From Methylotuvimicrobium sp. KM2 (GTDB lineage: Bacteria > Pseudomonadota > Gammaproteobacteria > Methylococcales > Methylomonadaceae), in contig NZ_CP150634.1 in the NCBI RefSeq assembly GCF_038051925.1, positions 1,736,001 through 1,800,000 on the forward strand: DNA of 64,000 bases. Direction: 5' to 3'. This document shows, piece by piece, positions 1-8,380 of the stretch. The stretch's first letter is position 1. Every line of letters starts with the position of its first letter. Below the pieces are notes generated by a model, which had not been told where the DNA came from, ran no database searches, and saw only the letters and a program-made list of their open reading frames with translations. The translations under genes and the position numbers were made by a program.

Positions 1-900
1 ATTGCCGACGTTTTCACGAACCGGGTGTTCAATGGCGCGCAAATTGCCGTTTTTCCGAAAGCGGACGGACTCAATGCCGAAAAAATGGCCTTGATAGCCA
101 AGGAACTGAATTTGTCCGAAACCGTCTTCATTTTTCATAAGCTCAATGACGGCAATGTGCGAAGAATGCGCATATTTTCGCCGCTGGCGGAGATTCATTT
201 AGGCGGTCATCCGGTCATTGCCGCGGCTTTTGTATTGGCCAGTTGCGGCGATATCGAATTAAACGAGCCGATTACCCGGGTCGTGTTCGAACAAAATGCG
301 GGGCCTGTCGAAGCGAACATTACGAGTGTCGGCGGAAAGCCCGGTTTTGTGCAATTTACTCGAAAAGTCAGCGCAATCGTCGACCGGTTTGCACCGGGCG
401 ATGAAGAATTAGCCGCTTTTCTGGGCTTGGAGCAATCGGAACTCGATCACAAAAAGTATTCGCCAAGACTGGTTTCATGCGGTTATCCCTATTTGATCGT
501 GCCGGTTTGGAAATACGAGTCGGTAAGAAAAGCCGTGTTTAATTATCCCGCTTGGAGCCAATCCACCGCGCCGCAAACCGCCGCGCAAGAGATTTTGTTG
601 TTTGCGCCGAAAACGCCGTTCCCCGATGCCGATTTCAATTTACGGCTTCTGGGTCCTCATTTGGCCTTAACCGATGATCCGCCGGTCGGTAATGCGGTGC
701 CGGCTTTTTGTTCGTATTTGTGTTCGTTCGAGCATACGCGTAAGGGCACGCATAGTTTCGCCCTGGACCGTGGCGACGCGCGTTCGCGGCGCAGTGTTAT
801 TCGCATCGAAATGGATAACAAAGGCGAGGAGTTACTGCCTCTTCGCGTCGGAGGCGAGGCCGTGATGTTTGCCGAGGGGGTAATCGATTTGCCGAAATGA
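1..900 (+). CDS. PhzF-family isomerase/epimerase, 5'-truncated by window edge
   Basis: The frame is open from base 1 and its first residues (IADVFTNRVFNGAQIAVF) match the N-terminal strand of PhzF/YddE proteins, so the true start lies upstream and the GTG at 25 is internal. The segment LSETVFIF carries the conserved acidic residue that is the catalytic Glu in PhzF; GGHPVIAAAFVLA is the family glycine-rich segment. The C-terminal half repeats the same diaminopimelate-epimerase-like fold (GNAVPAFCSYL). PhzF relatives mostly have unknown substrates; there are no phenazine genes here, so a phenazine role is unlikely. Family confident, function unknown. Confidence 0.85.
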   Translation: MADVFTNRVFNGAQIAVFPKADGLNAEKMALIAKELNLSETVFIFHKLNDGNVRRMRIFSPLAEIHLGGHPVIAAAFVLASCGDIELNEPITRVVFEQNAGPVEANITSVGGKPGFVQFTRKVSAIVDRFAPGDEELAAFLGLEQSELDHKKYSPRLVSCGYPYLIVPVWKYESVRKAVFNYPAWSQSTAPQTAAQEILLFAPKTPFPDADFNLRLLGPHLALTDDPPVGNAVPAFCSYLCSFEHTRKGTHSFALDRGDARSRRSVIRIEMDNKGEELLPLRVGGEAVMFAEGVIDLPK

Positions 901-918
901 AGGTTTACCCTTAGCAGT

Positions 919-1000
919 GTAGCCCGGATGGAGTGTAGCGCAATCCGGGACGTTCGAAGCCACGCCATTCACGTATTCCGCTACGCTGCATACGGGCTAC
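919..1000. repeat. Family E palindromic repeat, copy 1
   Basis: An 82-bp element starts GTAGCCCGG and ends CCGGGCTAC-like (ATACGGGCTAC), with an inner GCGCAATCCGGGA / TATTCCGCTACGC pair. A near-identical 82-bp copy lies at 19279-19360 and an inverted truncated one at 34366-34498. It is non-coding and lies between the PhzF and cyanase 3' ends. Confidence 0.85.
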
Positions 1001-1056
1001 GTGCTGCAACATTACGGTTTGAATAGAGTTGGGTTATAGAGCAAATCTAACCTGGC

Positions 1057-1536
1057 TTACCAGGACTTATAAGGCAAAAACTTACCGTTCATCGTGATAA
1101 TAACGCGATCGCCGGCTGGGTTTTCTTCCTTGCCCACCGTCATGCTGAAATCGATCGCGCTCATGATGCCGTCGCCGAATTTTTCGTGAATGATTTCTTT
1201 CAAGGTTTCGCCGTAAACGCCGACGACTTCATAAAGTCGGTAAATCAGTGGGTCTTGAGGTACATCGAAGGCCCATTGTTTGTAAGGAAACATTGCCAGG
1301 GCGATTTGCACTTCGTTGGGTAGTTCCAGAACGGCGCATAGTTTTTCGGCCAGTTCCGGTTTCATGCTGTTCATTCCCAGACAAGCCGAGGTCAGCCAAA
1401 CCTCATCGACGCCGATTTGTTCGGCAATGGCCGTCCAGGTGAGTTGCTTTTGTACTTTTGCCGTGATGATCCGATCGGTCATTTGCTCTTTGGTGAGCAA
1501 GGAATCGGCTTTGCTGGATGATGGAGTCGTTTTCAT
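1057..1536 (-). CDS. cynS: Cyanate hydratase (cyanase)
   Basis: 159 residues, the family length (E. coli 156). Cyanase converts cyanate plus bicarbonate to ammonia and CO2 in the cytoplasm. The N-terminal part is the helix-turn-helix-like domain (TWTAIAEQIGVDEVWLTSA); the C-terminal part carries the active-site residues Arg100, Glu103 and Ser126, equivalent to E. coli Arg96, Glu99 and Ser122, and ends in the family signature GKFLPYKSW. The start lies 1 nt after the stop of the kinase/phosphatase gene, with an AGAGG ribosome site inside that gene's end, so the two are translationally linked. It probably gives ammonium and CO2 from cyanate or removes cyanate. Confidence 0.95.
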   Translation of the reverse strand: MKTTPSSSKADSLLTKEQMTDRIITAKVQKQLTWTAIAEQIGVDEVWLTSACLGMNSMKPELAEKLCAVLELPNEVQIALAMFPYKQWAFDVPQDPLIYRLYEVVGVYGETLKEIIHEKFGDGIMSAIDFSMTVGKEENPAGDRVIITMNGKFLPYKSW

Positions 1537-1537
1537 A

Positions 1538-3277
1538 TTAAATACCTCTTTTGCTGAGTTGGATTAATAACGTGACGACGATAATCGTCAAGATGAGAGA
1601 AATGCTTTTCCAGAAGGTCACGGGGTCGCGCTCTATGAGCGGCGCTTGCGTTTTATTCAAAAACGTTGGGTTCGGATAACGCAGGTCGTGAACAAATTCG
1701 GATAATGCTTCGTATCGCTTGTAGGGATTCGGGTGGACGGATTTCTTGATGGCATCATCGATCCAGGCCGGAATCGCTCGAGCATCATCCAGGATGGAGT
1801 AATAGTTCAATCGATTTTGAGCTGCTTTCGTTTTACATTTGGCGACTTGAGTGCCATAAGGCAGATTTCCGGTCAGCATTTGGTAGGTTATTACGCCTAA
1901 CGAAAACAAGTCCGAGCGAGCCGTTCCGTTTTCGCCTAAAAAATATTCGGGGGCGCTATACGGAGCAGTGCCGAGTAATGGGTGCCGTTCGGTGGGGCTG
2001 TTCATTTCCGTTAGCCCTGCAATTCGAGTCGAGCCGAAGTCGATGATCTTTACCGTACCGGAGCTATCGATCATGATATTTTCCGGCCTCAAGTCTTGGT
2101 GAACCATTTCCAGACGGTGAAACGCGCGGAGGCCTTTGGCAATTTGGTCAATGATGCCGCGTACGGTTTCCAGATCCGGGTTCGGGTTATCGATCATCCA
2201 TTGTTTCAATGTTCGGCCATCAATGAACTCGGTGACAATATAGAGATAATTGCGTTTTCGGGTTTGTTCGCAGGGTTTTAAGACATGGGGGCTATCGATG
2301 CGGCGCGCTATCCAGTCTTCCATGAGAAAACTCTCAAGGTAAGCGGGATCGTTTCGAAGATCGATTGAAGGCGTTTTAATGACGACCGGTGTATTGGTCT
2401 CGGTATCCATTGCCGAATAGACATGGCTCCGGCTGCTATTATGCAGCTCTCTCATGATTTGATAACCGTCGAAAATCATCCTGGCGGTCAATGTCGGCGG
2501 AAACGGAAGCTCGGTTATTTGTCGATAAATCTCATCCGCATTTAGATACGGTAATTCCTCGACATCGACAATCTGCATCGTCAAGTTATCCGAACTCCCT
2601 TGCCGGTAGGCTTCGTTGACGATCATTGTTGCGGCAGTCGCTAAATCATCGCCATGCTCCTTGATTGTATTGATGATAAAAGCATTGTTAACAAATTCAT
2701 AAACGCCATCGGTCATCAACAAAAAGCGATCGCCTTTTTCAATCGGTAGCGCTTGATAATCGATTTCAAGGTGATGATCGATACCTAGTGCACGACTCAG
2801 ATAGCTTTTGTCTTGAGAAACCCAAAGCCGATGATCGTTGGTTAATTGCTCCAGATTATTGTCCTGTAATCGATAGATCCGTGTATCGCCGACATGAAAA
2901 ATATGCACGGTATTCGACTTGAAAATCAAAGCGCTAAAGGTACACACATAGCCTCTGTCTTTATCGTAACGATATTGACTCTGTTGGGTTTGGGCATGCA
3001 GCCAGGAATTGGTTGCAATCAAGACCCGTTGCGCCGATTTTTTTACCGACCATGCTTCCGGGGTGCAAAAGTAATCTTCGAGGAATCCGGTGACCGCCGC
3101 TTCGCTGGCAATATGACTGACAGCGCTGCTGCTGATTCCGTCGGCTATCGCTATGGCAATACCTTTTGAATTCAACTGCGGTTCTTTCGGCATATAGACG
3201 CCATGAAAATCCTGGTTGATTTCCTTTCGGCCTTTATCGGAATACTGCCCTACGGATATTTTAAGAGTGTCGGACAT
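1538..3277 (-). CDS. Fused PP2C phosphatase / Ser-Thr protein kinase, membrane-anchored
   Basis: 579 residues with three parts. Residues about 1-245 are a PP2C (PPM) phosphatase: ADGISSS, HVGDTRIYRL, LMTDGVYEF and GSSDNL carry the metal-binding aspartates. Residues about 275-535 are a Hanks-type kinase: VVIK lysine, catalytic loop HQDLRPEN, KIIDFGS and APEYF. Near 553-572 a single hydrophobic helix should anchor the protein in the inner membrane with both domains in the cytoplasm. Antagonistic kinase and phosphatase on one chain suggests self-controlled phosphorylation. It lies between a formate/nitrite channel and cyanase, so a role in nitrogen uptake control is inferred; the substrate is unknown. 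Confidence 0.92.
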   Translation of the reverse strand: MSDTLKISVGQYSDKGRKEINQDFHGVYMPKEPQLNSKGIAIAIADGISSSAVSHIASEAAVTGFLEDYFCTPEAWSVKKSAQRVLIATNSWLHAQTQQSQYRYDKDRGYVCTFSALIFKSNTVHIFHVGDTRIYRLQDNNLEQLTNDHRLWVSQDKSYLSRALGIDHHLEIDYQALPIEKGDRFLLMTDGVYEFVNNAFIINTIKEHGDDLATAATMIVNEAYRQGSSDNLTMQIVDVEELPYLNADEIYRQITELPFPPTLTARMIFDGYQIMRELHNSSRSHVYSAMDTETNTPVVIKTPSIDLRNDPAYLESFLMEDWIARRIDSPHVLKPCEQTRKRNYLYIVTEFIDGRTLKQWMIDNPNPDLETVRGIIDQIAKGLRAFHRLEMVHQDLRPENIMIDSSGTVKIIDFGSTRIAGLTEMNSPTERHPLLGTAPYSAPEYFLGENGTARSDLFSLGVITYQMLTGNLPYGTQVAKCKTKAAQNRLNYYSILDDARAIPAWIDDAIKKSVHPNPYKRYEALSEFVHDLRYPNPTFLNKTQAPLIERDPVTFWKSISLILTIIVVTLLIQLSKRGI

Positions 3278-3330
3278 GAGGTTTCATTTGATCGAGAGCC
3301 TCAATCTTGAGCTAAGCTCGAGACTCTGTT

Positions 3331-3515
3331 AAACCTAGAAAAAGCATTTCACCATGAAGATCATGAAGAATAGGAAGTTAATTCAATAATTTATTGCGCA
3401 TAGTGATAAAACTTTCGCTCACCAACAAGGTTAGCGAGAAGATTTAGGTATTTTCTTGAAATCCTTCATGAACTTCATGTGCTTCATGGTTAATCTGCCG
3501 ATTTTTGGTTGAAGG
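3331..3515. repeat. Family A repeat, copy 1 (mirrored ATGAAG ends)
   Basis: About 185 bp filling most of the gap between the kinase and the channel gene. The left end has ACCATGAAGATCATGAAG and the right end CTTCATGAACTTCATG...CTTCATGGT, which are approximate reverse complements, giving a long hairpin. The centre contains CTTTCGCTCACC. Full copies lie at 25277-25460 and 50142-50315, half copies at 51811-51864 and 60020-60062. No ORF of note inside. Confidence 0.88.
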
Positions 3516-3521
3516 TGCGAG

Positions 3522-4331
3522 TTACAGAGCGCGCTTCGGTGCGGTTCTTATGTGGGTGCTGTATAGCGTCATGCCGGTGAATGCGAGTCCGCCGACCAGG
3601 TTGCCCAGTACCGTGGGGATTTCGTTCCAGATAAAATAATCCATGATCGAGAAATTACCGCCCATGATCAAGCCGGCCGGAAACAGAAACATGTTGACCA
3701 CGGAATGTTCGAAGGCCATGGCGAAGAACAGCATGATCGGCATCCACATCGCGATCACCTTGCCGCTAACCGTGGTCGATATCATTGCGCCGACCACGCC
3801 GGTAGACACCATCCAATTGCATAGCATGCCTCTAGTAAAGATCGTAAACCAGCCGGCAATACCGTATTGCGCATAGCCGAGCGTCCTGGCTTCACCGACG
3901 CCGGCGAGTTTTTTTCCTACGGCATTCGGCTCGACCGAAAATCCGTAGGTGAAAACTATCGACATCAACAACGCCACGGTCAAAGCACCGAGGAAATTGC
4001 CGACGAAGACCAATCCCCAATTTCTTAAGATACCGCCTACCCTTACTCCTGGGCGTTTATCGATCCATGCCAACGGTACCAGAACAAAAACACCGGTCAG
4101 TAGATCGAAGCCCAGCAAATACAACATGCAAAAACCGACCGGAAACATAATCGCGCCGAAGATCGGAGAACCGGTTTCGACAGTGATACTGACTGCAAAT
4201 ACGGCGGCTAAGGCAAGGATCGCGCCGGCCATATAGGCTCTGATCAACGTATCTCGTGTTGACATATAGACTTTAGATTCACCGGCATCGACCATTTTGG
4301 TGACAAATTCCGAAGGGACTAAATAAGACAT
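3522..4331 (-). CDS. Formate/nitrite transporter family channel (FocA/NirC type)
   Basis: 269 residues, typical for the pentameric FNT channels. Six hydrophobic segments are visible, with FNT motifs near FLLGFDLLTGVFVLVPLA-like and NWMVSTGVVGAM regions (GNFLGAL, LCNWMV). The channel passes small monovalent anions (formate, nitrite, hydrosulfide) across the inner membrane. It is followed by the kinase/phosphatase and cyanase genes, so nitrite uptake for assimilation is the more likely role, but formate, a C1 intermediate, cannot be excluded. Start supported by an AGAGGAA ribosome site. Confidence 0.9.
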   Translation of the reverse strand: MSYLVPSEFVTKMVDAGESKVYMSTRDTLIRAYMAGAILALAAVFAVSITVETGSPIFGAIMFPVGFCMLYLLGFDLLTGVFVLVPLAWIDKRPGVRVGGILRNWGLVFVGNFLGALTVALLMSIVFTYGFSVEPNAVGKKLAGVGEARTLGYAQYGIAGWFTIFTRGMLCNWMVSTGVVGAMISTTVSGKVIAMWMPIMLFFAMAFEHSVVNMFLFPAGLIMGGNFSIMDYFIWNEIPTVLGNLVGGLAFTGMTLYSTHIRTAPKRAL

Positions 4332-4387
4332 GGCATTCCTCTGATCAAGTTAAAAAAAACGTAACTATTCAGCGCATGCGGTAGGTT

Positions 4388-4487
4388 GGTGTCAGGCATT
4401 GATTTCTAAGGACGCGTGAATACATCCCTGTAAGCTCTGACTGCAACGTCCTGTTGCAGACAGCCTTATAAATCAATGCCTGACACC
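4388..4487. repeat. 100-bp element with perfect 18-bp inverted ends and family C core
   Basis: The ends GGTGTCAGGCATTGATTT (4388-4405) and its exact reverse complement (4470-4487) enclose a core with GTGAATACATCCCTGTAAGCTC, nearly the same as the core of the family C elements at 10929 and 11150, and an inner hairpin CTGCAAC..GTTGCAG. This ties it to the C/D repeat group but with different ends. Confidence 0.85.
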
Positions 4488-4536
4488 TTCTCATACATGA
4501 CTTATGCTGAATAATTACAAAAACACAAGGCAAAAA

Positions 4537-4573
4537 AAAGGCGCTTTAATCCCTAGTGGGGATAAAGCGCCTT
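4537..4573 (-). terminator. Rho-independent terminator of the DUF389 gene
   Basis: Stem AAAGGCGCTTTA(A)TCCC pairs with GGGATAAAGCGCCTTT with a 4-5 nt loop. On the minus strand the stem is followed by eight T residues, so it ends minus-strand transcripts coming from the gene that stops at 4766. Confidence 0.88.
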
Positions 4574-4765
4574 TGCTTTAAGAAACTCGAATGAAGATAA
4601 GCGGAAATCGTGCCAAGTTCTGTTAAAGATATAAGCTATTGATATTATAAATAGTAAATATTAGCTCTTGTTGGGTAAGGGTTGTTTTGTGTCTTTGTGA
4701 ACCGGTCTGGTGCATTACGGAGTAGATTTTAGTGCGTCGTCTATGACGAAGCTGCGGGGCGCGGC

Positions 4766-6709
4766 TTATTGTTCATTTTCATCGACGGCAACGGTTTCCC
4801 TAACAAAATGCAAAGCAAAATTGAAGCGGGCAGGCCTACCGAGTTCCGTATGTAAATCATCCTCGAGCCGAGTAAACACCGATTCGTCCGGCATGGTATT
4901 GGTGAGTAGATCGGCATTTAGATTGAGCGGTCGTAGCGTATTGACTTTGATATTCCTAAGTTCAAGCCGGTGTCCATTGATTTGATAGGTTCTACCGGCC
5001 AGTTGCGTTTTGATATCGGCGATATGCTCCATGGTTTGGAAAGAATAGAACAAGGGAACGGAAAACAATGCCAACAATAGGCTCGATAGCAAAATTCCTT
5101 TTCTGGCCCGAGTAAAAGGCGCGAACCCGATAACCATAAATGAGATGAGGGCGGCCATCGTAATTCCGATTAAGTTGGTCAAGAATAAGAGCATGGCGCC
5201 AAAAAAAATATCGGATTCAAGCCAACCGATGCCGATACCTGCAACGCAGAGGGGAGGCACCAAGGCGACTGCGATGGCAACGCCCGGCAAGCTTTTGGCG
5301 ATACTTTCGCGAGCTTGGGCCATGGCTCCGGCGATACCGGAAAAAACCGCGACCAACAAATCCAGCGTCGAGGGGTGCAAACGGGCTTCGATTTCCGGCG
5401 TGGCATCTTTGAACGGCAATAAAGCCGCCATTGCCGAGGAAATCGCAAGCGCGATGCCGATACCGGACAGCAGCGAAACGATTGATTCTCGAGTCAAGAA
5501 TTTTTCGGAGCGAAGCAAGCCCATCGACAAAGAAATAATCGGAGCCATCAAGGGCGCTAACACCATCGCGCCGATAACGACGGACGGACTACTCAGGAAT
5601 AAGCCCAATGTGGCGAGCATGGAACTGAGCACCATTAATAAGACATAAGTGCTCGTCGTCCTGGCGTTTTCCTTGAGTGCTAGGAACAAGTCCTTAAAAT
5701 CGGATTCGAGCGCATGGGGAAAAAACGGCAAGGTTTTACTGAAATATTTCAGCCGCGCTTCCCCTTGCGGTAGGTTCTCCACATTGAAATTTTCTTTGTC
5801 GCCGGATTGCGAGTTGAGCGATCGAAAACTTTCGCCGACGGTGATTTTAAGGGCGGCAGGAACCGTTTCCAAAAATAGCTCGCGTGTCGAGACCGGTTTG
5901 TGCTCTATCCAAAAGCCAATATCCTGTTTTGCGGTTATGCGCAAAGAAACGCTTCGAACGAATCCTAGTTGTTTCGGTAGCTGTGCCGAAGACGGCGGAA
6001 TAGTCATCGATGTCGATTGGATGTAGCTTAAAATCGATTGCGGTGCAAAGAACACGAACGACAATCGGCCATCTTTTAGCGATGCCGATTCGCCGAAAAG
6101 TTTGGCAAATGGATTTCGTTTTGCAAGATCCAATAGATATAAGCCGATGACCGCCGTTTTGACGGATTTGCCCTTCGCGGTTTCTATTTCGATGGCAATC
6201 GGTTGTAAGTTAAAGGCATGAATCAGGCGTTGGCAATAAAACTTTGTTTTCTTGAAGATGTTTCGCGTATTGCCGGCTTCGATCAATTCGGCTAGCGCAG
6301 TTTGATTCAATAGGCCGATGCCGCGGCTAATGAATTCTCCGTTACAGCGGATCAAATCGATCGACATCGTTTCTGTTTGTAGTGCCAAGGCCAAGCAGTC
6401 GTCAAGCTTATTGGGCAGTCCAAGATGATCGAAAAATACGGGTCGTAATTCGTTGGGATACGGCAGAAGGCTCAATGTGATGGTTTTATCAAACGCAGCA
6501 GTGAGAACGGCTTGAAATTCGGTATGTTTAACCCAAACCAAGGCATGGTTTAAGTTACCGTTAACATACAGACCGCTAAGGTTCGACATTTTAATCGGGC
6601 GAATCGTGATGCCGTTCTCGACAATTAGCGGATGTTGCTTGACTAGAACTAAATTCTTTTTATCCAACTCATCGGAGTGAATCAGGTAAATCGGTTTAGA
6701 TTCTGTCAT
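4766..6709 (-). CDS. DUF389 (TIGR00341-type) membrane protein with long N-terminal domain
   Basis: 647 residues. Residues about 345-560 form the DUF389 domain with several membrane helices and the motif IGAMVLAPLMAPIISLSMGLL, then a soluble tail ending in acidic residues. The first about 310 residues are soluble; the segment from about 215 to 300 (SFVFFAPQSIL..., then FWIEHKPV and ETVPAALKITVGE) looks like the C-terminal beta domain of diacylglycerol-kinase/YegS-like lipid kinases, but I do not see the GGDGT nucleotide-binding motif. Function unknown; family members are proposed transport or membrane-associated proteins. A strong terminator follows at 4537-4573. Confidence 0.82.
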   Translation of the reverse strand: MTESKPIYLIHSDELDKKNLVLVKQHPLIVENGITIRPIKMSNLSGLYVNGNLNHALVWVKHTEFQAVLTAAFDKTITLSLLPYPNELRPVFFDHLGLPNKLDDCLALALQTETMSIDLIRCNGEFISRGIGLLNQTALAELIEAGNTRNIFKKTKFYCQRLIHAFNLQPIAIEIETAKGKSVKTAVIGLYLLDLAKRNPFAKLFGESASLKDGRLSFVFFAPQSILSYIQSTSMTIPPSSAQLPKQLGFVRSVSLRITAKQDIGFWIEHKPVSTRELFLETVPAALKITVGESFRSLNSQSGDKENFNVENLPQGEARLKYFSKTLPFFPHALESDFKDLFLALKENARTTSTYVLLMVLSSMLATLGLFLSSPSVVIGAMVLAPLMAPIISLSMGLLRSEKFLTRESIVSLLSGIGIALAISSAMAALLPFKDATPEIEARLHPSTLDLLVAVFSGIAGAMAQARESIAKSLPGVAIAVALVPPLCVAGIGIGWLESDIFFGAMLLFLTNLIGITMAALISFMVIGFAPFTRARKGILLSSLLLALFSVPLFYSFQTMEHIADIKTQLAGRTYQINGHRLELRNIKVNTLRPLNLNADLLTNTMPDESVFTRLEDDLHTELGRPARFNFALHFVRETVAVDENEQ

Positions 6710-6810
6710 TCGATATATAACTTTCGCAGGTTAAACAGGCAATGCCATTAAGTTAAGGTCCTTGGAGTTTTACTCCCCTCTTTGAAAAAGAGTGGCTGGG
6801 GGAGATTTTT

Positions 6811-6903
6811 CCTCGTTCCCATCGCTCCAGCGTGGGAACGCATACCAATCTGGTTTCGACAGCCAACAAGGTACGGATTCCCACGGAGGACCGTGGGAAC
6901 CAG
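6811..6903. repeat. Family F repeat, copy 1 (GTTCCCA...TGGGAAC)
   Basis: About 93 bp, beginning CCTCGTTCCCATCGCTCCAG CGTGGGAACG and ending GTGGGAACCAG, with several inverted GGGAAC/GTTCCC boxes that can fold into nested hairpins. Related copies at 12794-12898 and 15311-15344, and a fragment near 60147-60160. Confidence 0.8.
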
Positions 6904-6961
6904 AAAAGGCTTAATTTAATGGCAGTGAGGTTAAACAGGGCTAAGCGATTTCAATGATCCT

Positions 6962-7375
6962 TTATTTCAAAGGTCTGCCTTTGGCGTCCACGTCGAAATT
7001 TTTGCTGAGTAATAGTGCAAACTCAATAAAGCCCCACACCACGCCGAAACCGATGGTCAAAACGGTCACCGCGATCTGAGCAAGACCGATCCAATAATAG
7101 CCGAGATAAAAACGATGCGCCCCGACGCCGCCTAAAAGCAACGCGAGTACCGTTGCCAGCAGTCGAGATTTTACCGGTTTGTGCGGATTGAGATAGGAGC
7201 CGATCAGCACAACCGATTTGGCTTCGCCTTCTTCCAATTCGAAATTGATATCATCGCCAGGCTCAGGTAAGTCGGGTGATTGCCAACTGTCGAGATGAAA
7301 CTCGTAAAAAGAGTCTCCGCTTTTTATTACGCCGGTTTGTCTGCCGAGGTCAAAACTTTCTATATGTCCGATCAT
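6962..7375 (-). CDS. TM2-domain protein with cold-shock-like N-terminus
   Basis: 137 residues. Residues 1-60 (GHIESFDLGRQTGVI... FELEEGEAKSVVL) resemble the small OB/cold-shock-type fold that reads like a truncated CSD. Residues about 70-135 are a TM2 domain: basic stretch, LLGGVGAHRFYLGYYWIGLAQ, second helix, then DAKGRPLK. TM2 proteins are small two-helix membrane proteins of unknown function. It is spaced 39 nt from the upstream UspA gene and may share its transcript. Confidence 0.82.
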   Translation of the reverse strand: MIGHIESFDLGRQTGVIKSGDSFYEFHLDSWQSPDLPEPGDDINFELEEGEAKSVVLIGSYLNPHKPVKSRLLATVLALLLGGVGAHRFYLGYYWIGLAQIAVTVLTIGFGVVWGFIEFALLLSKNFDVDAKGRPLK

Positions 7376-7414
7376 GTTTGTTAAATGGGTTCAAGGTTTA
7401 AGGTTGAGGCAGGG

Positions 7415-7858
7415 TTATTCGTCTTTGATGCGTACCGCAAGGACGTCGCATTTGGCGTGATGTAATACGCCGTTGGCCGTGGATCCTAGCAGCAATGCGA
7501 GCCCATGCCGGCCATGAGAGCCGACGACGATCAAGTCGACCGCGTTTTCCTCGGCGATTCTGACGATCTCGATTTTCGGGCTGCCTAATTCGAGAAAGCG
7601 ATTGTTTTCGGGGATATTGAATCGTTCCGCTAGTTTTTCCAGTCGCAATTTGGCCGATTCCATTAATTGTTCGGTTAGGTCGATTTCATAGGGAATAATC
7701 GGCCCGTTCACGGTGTCGACAATCGGAAGGTTATCGACCACATGCAACAGGCTTATTTTAGCTTGGTATTTATCGGCCAAGTCGCATGCACGTTCGGCAA
7801 TGGCATCGGTATGATCGGAAAAGTCAACCGCGAGCAAGATATGGGTATAATTTTTCAT
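7415..7858 (-). CDS. Universal stress protein, UspA family, single domain
   Basis: 147 residues, one Usp domain. It starts ILLAVDFSDHTD and ends with the ATP-binding motif GSHGRHGLALLLGSTANGVL (G-2x-G-9x-G-S/T), so it is probably of the nucleotide-binding type. Cytoplasmic. Lies between the membrane gene at 7883 and the TM2 gene, all on the minus strand. Confidence 0.9.
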   Translation of the reverse strand: MKNYTHILLAVDFSDHTDAIAERACDLADKYQAKISLLHVVDNLPIVDTVNGPIIPYEIDLTEQLMESAKLRLEKLAERFNIPENNRFLELGSPKIEIVRIAEENAVDLIVVGSHGRHGLALLLGSTANGVLHHAKCDVLAVRIKDE

Positions 7859-7882
7859 AAAATTTCCATTAGAAGCGCCAGG

Positions 7883-8377
7883 TTAGGGAAACAGCTGAGC
7901 CATGAGCCAATAAGAAGCCATGATATACAAGAATGCGATACCCAGTCCAAAGCTAAAGGATTCGGACAAGGCATGGCGGACTATGTGTCCGGTAATTAGC
8001 CAATGCCAGATCATTAACGCGACTAGTGCCGCGAAGGCTAAAAGCGAGACTCGGCCGGTCGTCATGCCGGCGATAATCGGGAGCGCGAAGAAACTGATCA
8101 AGGCATCGGTTCCAAACAGCGCGCACGATGTCTGCACAAAACGGCCGGGTTTTCGTGAAATGAGCAATATGATCTTGGCAAATGCCAGCAATAATAAGGC
8201 GCCGACCGATACCTGTATAATTGCGTTAAACCAGTCGCTATCGATATACAGCATCAAAAAATCCAGTATGGCATAGGCCATAATAGAACTCAGCAGCAAA
8301 GCCTGCGAATAAGGGAGGTCTTGCGGGCCTTTCCGAAATCGGCAAAGATCGAAAAATAGCATGACCCATTCGTACAT
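7883..8377 (-). CDS. Hypothetical multi-pass membrane protein
   Basis: 164 residues with about five hydrophobic helices and a short soluble N-terminus (YEWVMLFFDLCRFRKGPQDLP). The layout (short soluble head followed by Yip1-like helices) resembles small Yip1/YIP-type proteins, but similarity is weak and I do not assign it. The start is 3 nt after the stop of the ABC-F gene, so it is probably co-transcribed with it. Confidence 0.7.
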   Translation of the reverse strand: MYEWVMLFFDLCRFRKGPQDLPYSQALLLSSIMAYAILDFLMLYIDSDWFNAIIQVSVGALLLLAFAKIILLISRKPGRFVQTSCALFGTDALISFFALPIIAGMTTGRVSLLAFAALVALMIWHWLITGHIVRHALSESFSFGLGIAFLYIMASYWLMAQLFP

Positions 8378-8380
8378 AAG

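Larger units (their letters stand above)
4332..4765. other. 434-bp gap between divergent-function minus genes
   Basis: No gene is visible. It holds the palindromic element at 4388-4487 and the terminator at 4537-4573; the rest is AT-rich and contains the upstream region of the channel gene. Confidence 0.7.

Noticed and set aside
3331..3515. Possible tRNA or structured RNA gene
   Set aside because: The mirrored arms fold into one long hairpin, not a cloverleaf, and the sequence is repeated elsewhere; taken as a repeat.
4388..4487. Riboswitch upstream of the FNT channel
   Set aside because: The structure is a dispersed palindrome found in unrelated gaps, and it shows no known aptamer signature.
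5145..5648. 167-codon plus-strand ORF inside the DUF389 gene
   Set aside because: It is the antisense shadow of a membrane protein gene and has no family resemblance.
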